A stretch of DNA of 64,000 nt from an uncultured Aquimarina sp. (GTDB taxonomy: Bacteria > Bacteroidota > Bacteroidia > Flavobacteriales > Flavobacteriaceae): the NCBI RefSeq assembly GCF_947500065.1, contig NZ_CANMQT010000001.1, positions 1,206,895-1,270,894 of the forward strand, written 5' to 3'. Position numbers and translations under genes: made by a program. Every line of letters starts with the position of its first letter. Position 1 is the stretch's first letter. Below the pieces are notes generated by a model that saw only the letters and a list, made by a program, of their open reading frames with translations, ran no database searches and had not been told where the DNA came from. Below are positions 63,557 through 64,000 of this stretch, piece by piece.

Positions 63557-64000
63557 TTATCTCATTACGGTAATTGTTCCTTTTCTGACTACTGCGCTAT
63601 TTCTGGTAATTATATAATAGTATATAAGCTCACTCGCGCCCGAAGCTGAATTTGAAGGCCAATCCTCATTGTATCCTCCTGATTTTTCAAAATCCAACTT
63701 ACCACTTGAGCTATATATAGTCACTTGTACATCTTGTTCAGAAAATTCATCCGGTAATGTCCATCTATTACCAGGACCATTACCTCCATTTTGTCGTATT
63801 ACATTTGGGATTACAGCAGAAATACCTGATTCCTCACTAACAGTAATTTCTCGCTGAACAACACATTCCTGATACGTAATAATCACTCTGTAATTTCCTT
63901 CTGACCTGACCACTATCATGTTTGTAGTTTCTCCTTCTATTACTACAAAATCTCCTCCTGTTTCTACAAACCACTCATAGGTATATAAACTACTCAGAGG
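63557..64000 (-). CDS. sprC: SprC-like surface protein, C-terminal part only
   Basis: The frame is open without stop from the right window edge (reading PLSSLYTYEWFVETGGDF...) to the stop at 63557, so at least 147 residues of a larger protein whose start is outside. An apparent ATG at 63919 is internal. The visible part contains an Ig-like repeat end (YRVIITYQECVVQREITVS) and a short type B-like sorting domain (VIPNVIRQNGGNGPGNRWTLP, VQVTIYSSSGKLDFE, ending KGTITVMR). It lies 3 bases before the sprD-like gene, matching sprC in the known operon sprC-sprD-sprB-sprF. The N-terminal domains cannot be seen. Confidence 0.75.
   Translation of the reverse strand, partial: PLSSLYTYEWFVETGGDFVVIEGETTNMIVVRSEGNYRVIITYQECVVQREITVSEESGISAVIPNVIRQNGGNGPGNRWTLPDEFSEQDVQVTIYSSSGKLDFEKSGGYNEDWPSNSASGASELIYYYIITRNSAVVRKGTITVMR

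Noticed and set aside
63557..63919. A complete 120-residue gene starting at ATG 63919
   Set aside because: The frame continues open to the right edge with repeat-like sequence, so the ATG is internal to a larger SprC-like protein.

Overview
The window looks like chromosomal DNA of a gliding marine-type member of the Bacteroidota, most likely family Flavobacteriaceae. The evidence is AT-rich DNA, -7 boxes of the TAnnTTTG type, type IX secretion (T9SS) sorting domains of types A and B, several PorP/SprF-like proteins, and an operon in the order sprC-sprD-sprB-sprF known from gliding flavobacteria. The genus cannot be fixed from this sequence alone.

Region 1 (1 to about 25.2 kb, all minus strand) is a large surface-polysaccharide (O-antigen or capsule) locus. 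It holds a dTDP-L-rhamnose pathway (rmlB, rmlA, rmlC, rmlD) flanked by two Wzz-like chain-length proteins. It also holds a UDP-L-FucNAc/L-QuiNAc-type pathway (dehydratase/epimerase, cupin, 2-epimerase, 4-reductase) and a WecB-type 2-epimerase. A WecA-type phosphoglycosyltransferase, four glycosyltransferases, two Wzx-type flippases, three polymerase/ligase candidates (one cut by the window edge) and two acyltransferases complete it. The doubling of flippases and polymerases suggests two assembly systems or a merged locus.

Region 2 (25.2-39.6 kb) is housekeeping and envelope maintenance: a DUF6909-like protein with a nucleoside-phosphorylase-like C-terminus, a GH3-family adenylating enzyme and an M23 endopeptidase (minus strand), then TatA and a small secreted protein (plus strand). 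Tex, a DUF4837-like lipoprotein, a lipoprotein with a T9SS-CTD-like domain, an MltD-type lytic transglycosylase and phosphoglycerate kinase follow on the minus strand. DNA polymerase III delta' and a DoxX-like membrane protein are on the plus strand.

Region 3 (39.6-64 kb, minus strand) is the gliding adhesin locus. Transcription runs from the window's right edge: SprC-like C-terminus, SprD-like protein (barrel, long helix with 14 tandem 15-residue repeats, two SPOR-like domains), a 4,906-residue SprB-like adhesin with type B sorting domain, and SprF. After a terminator comes a separately promoted 1,651-residue relative of SprB that shares both its N-terminal region and its last repeats but ends in a type A sorting domain.

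The points most worth a second look are in region 3: a protease-associated (PA) domain inserted into the SprB N-terminal region and absent from the relative, two nested orders of super-repeats in SprB, a 9-base homopolymer between two possible sprB starts, and the SprB/short-relative pair with different export signals. In region 2 the DUF6909-like/GH3 pair is the least understood.
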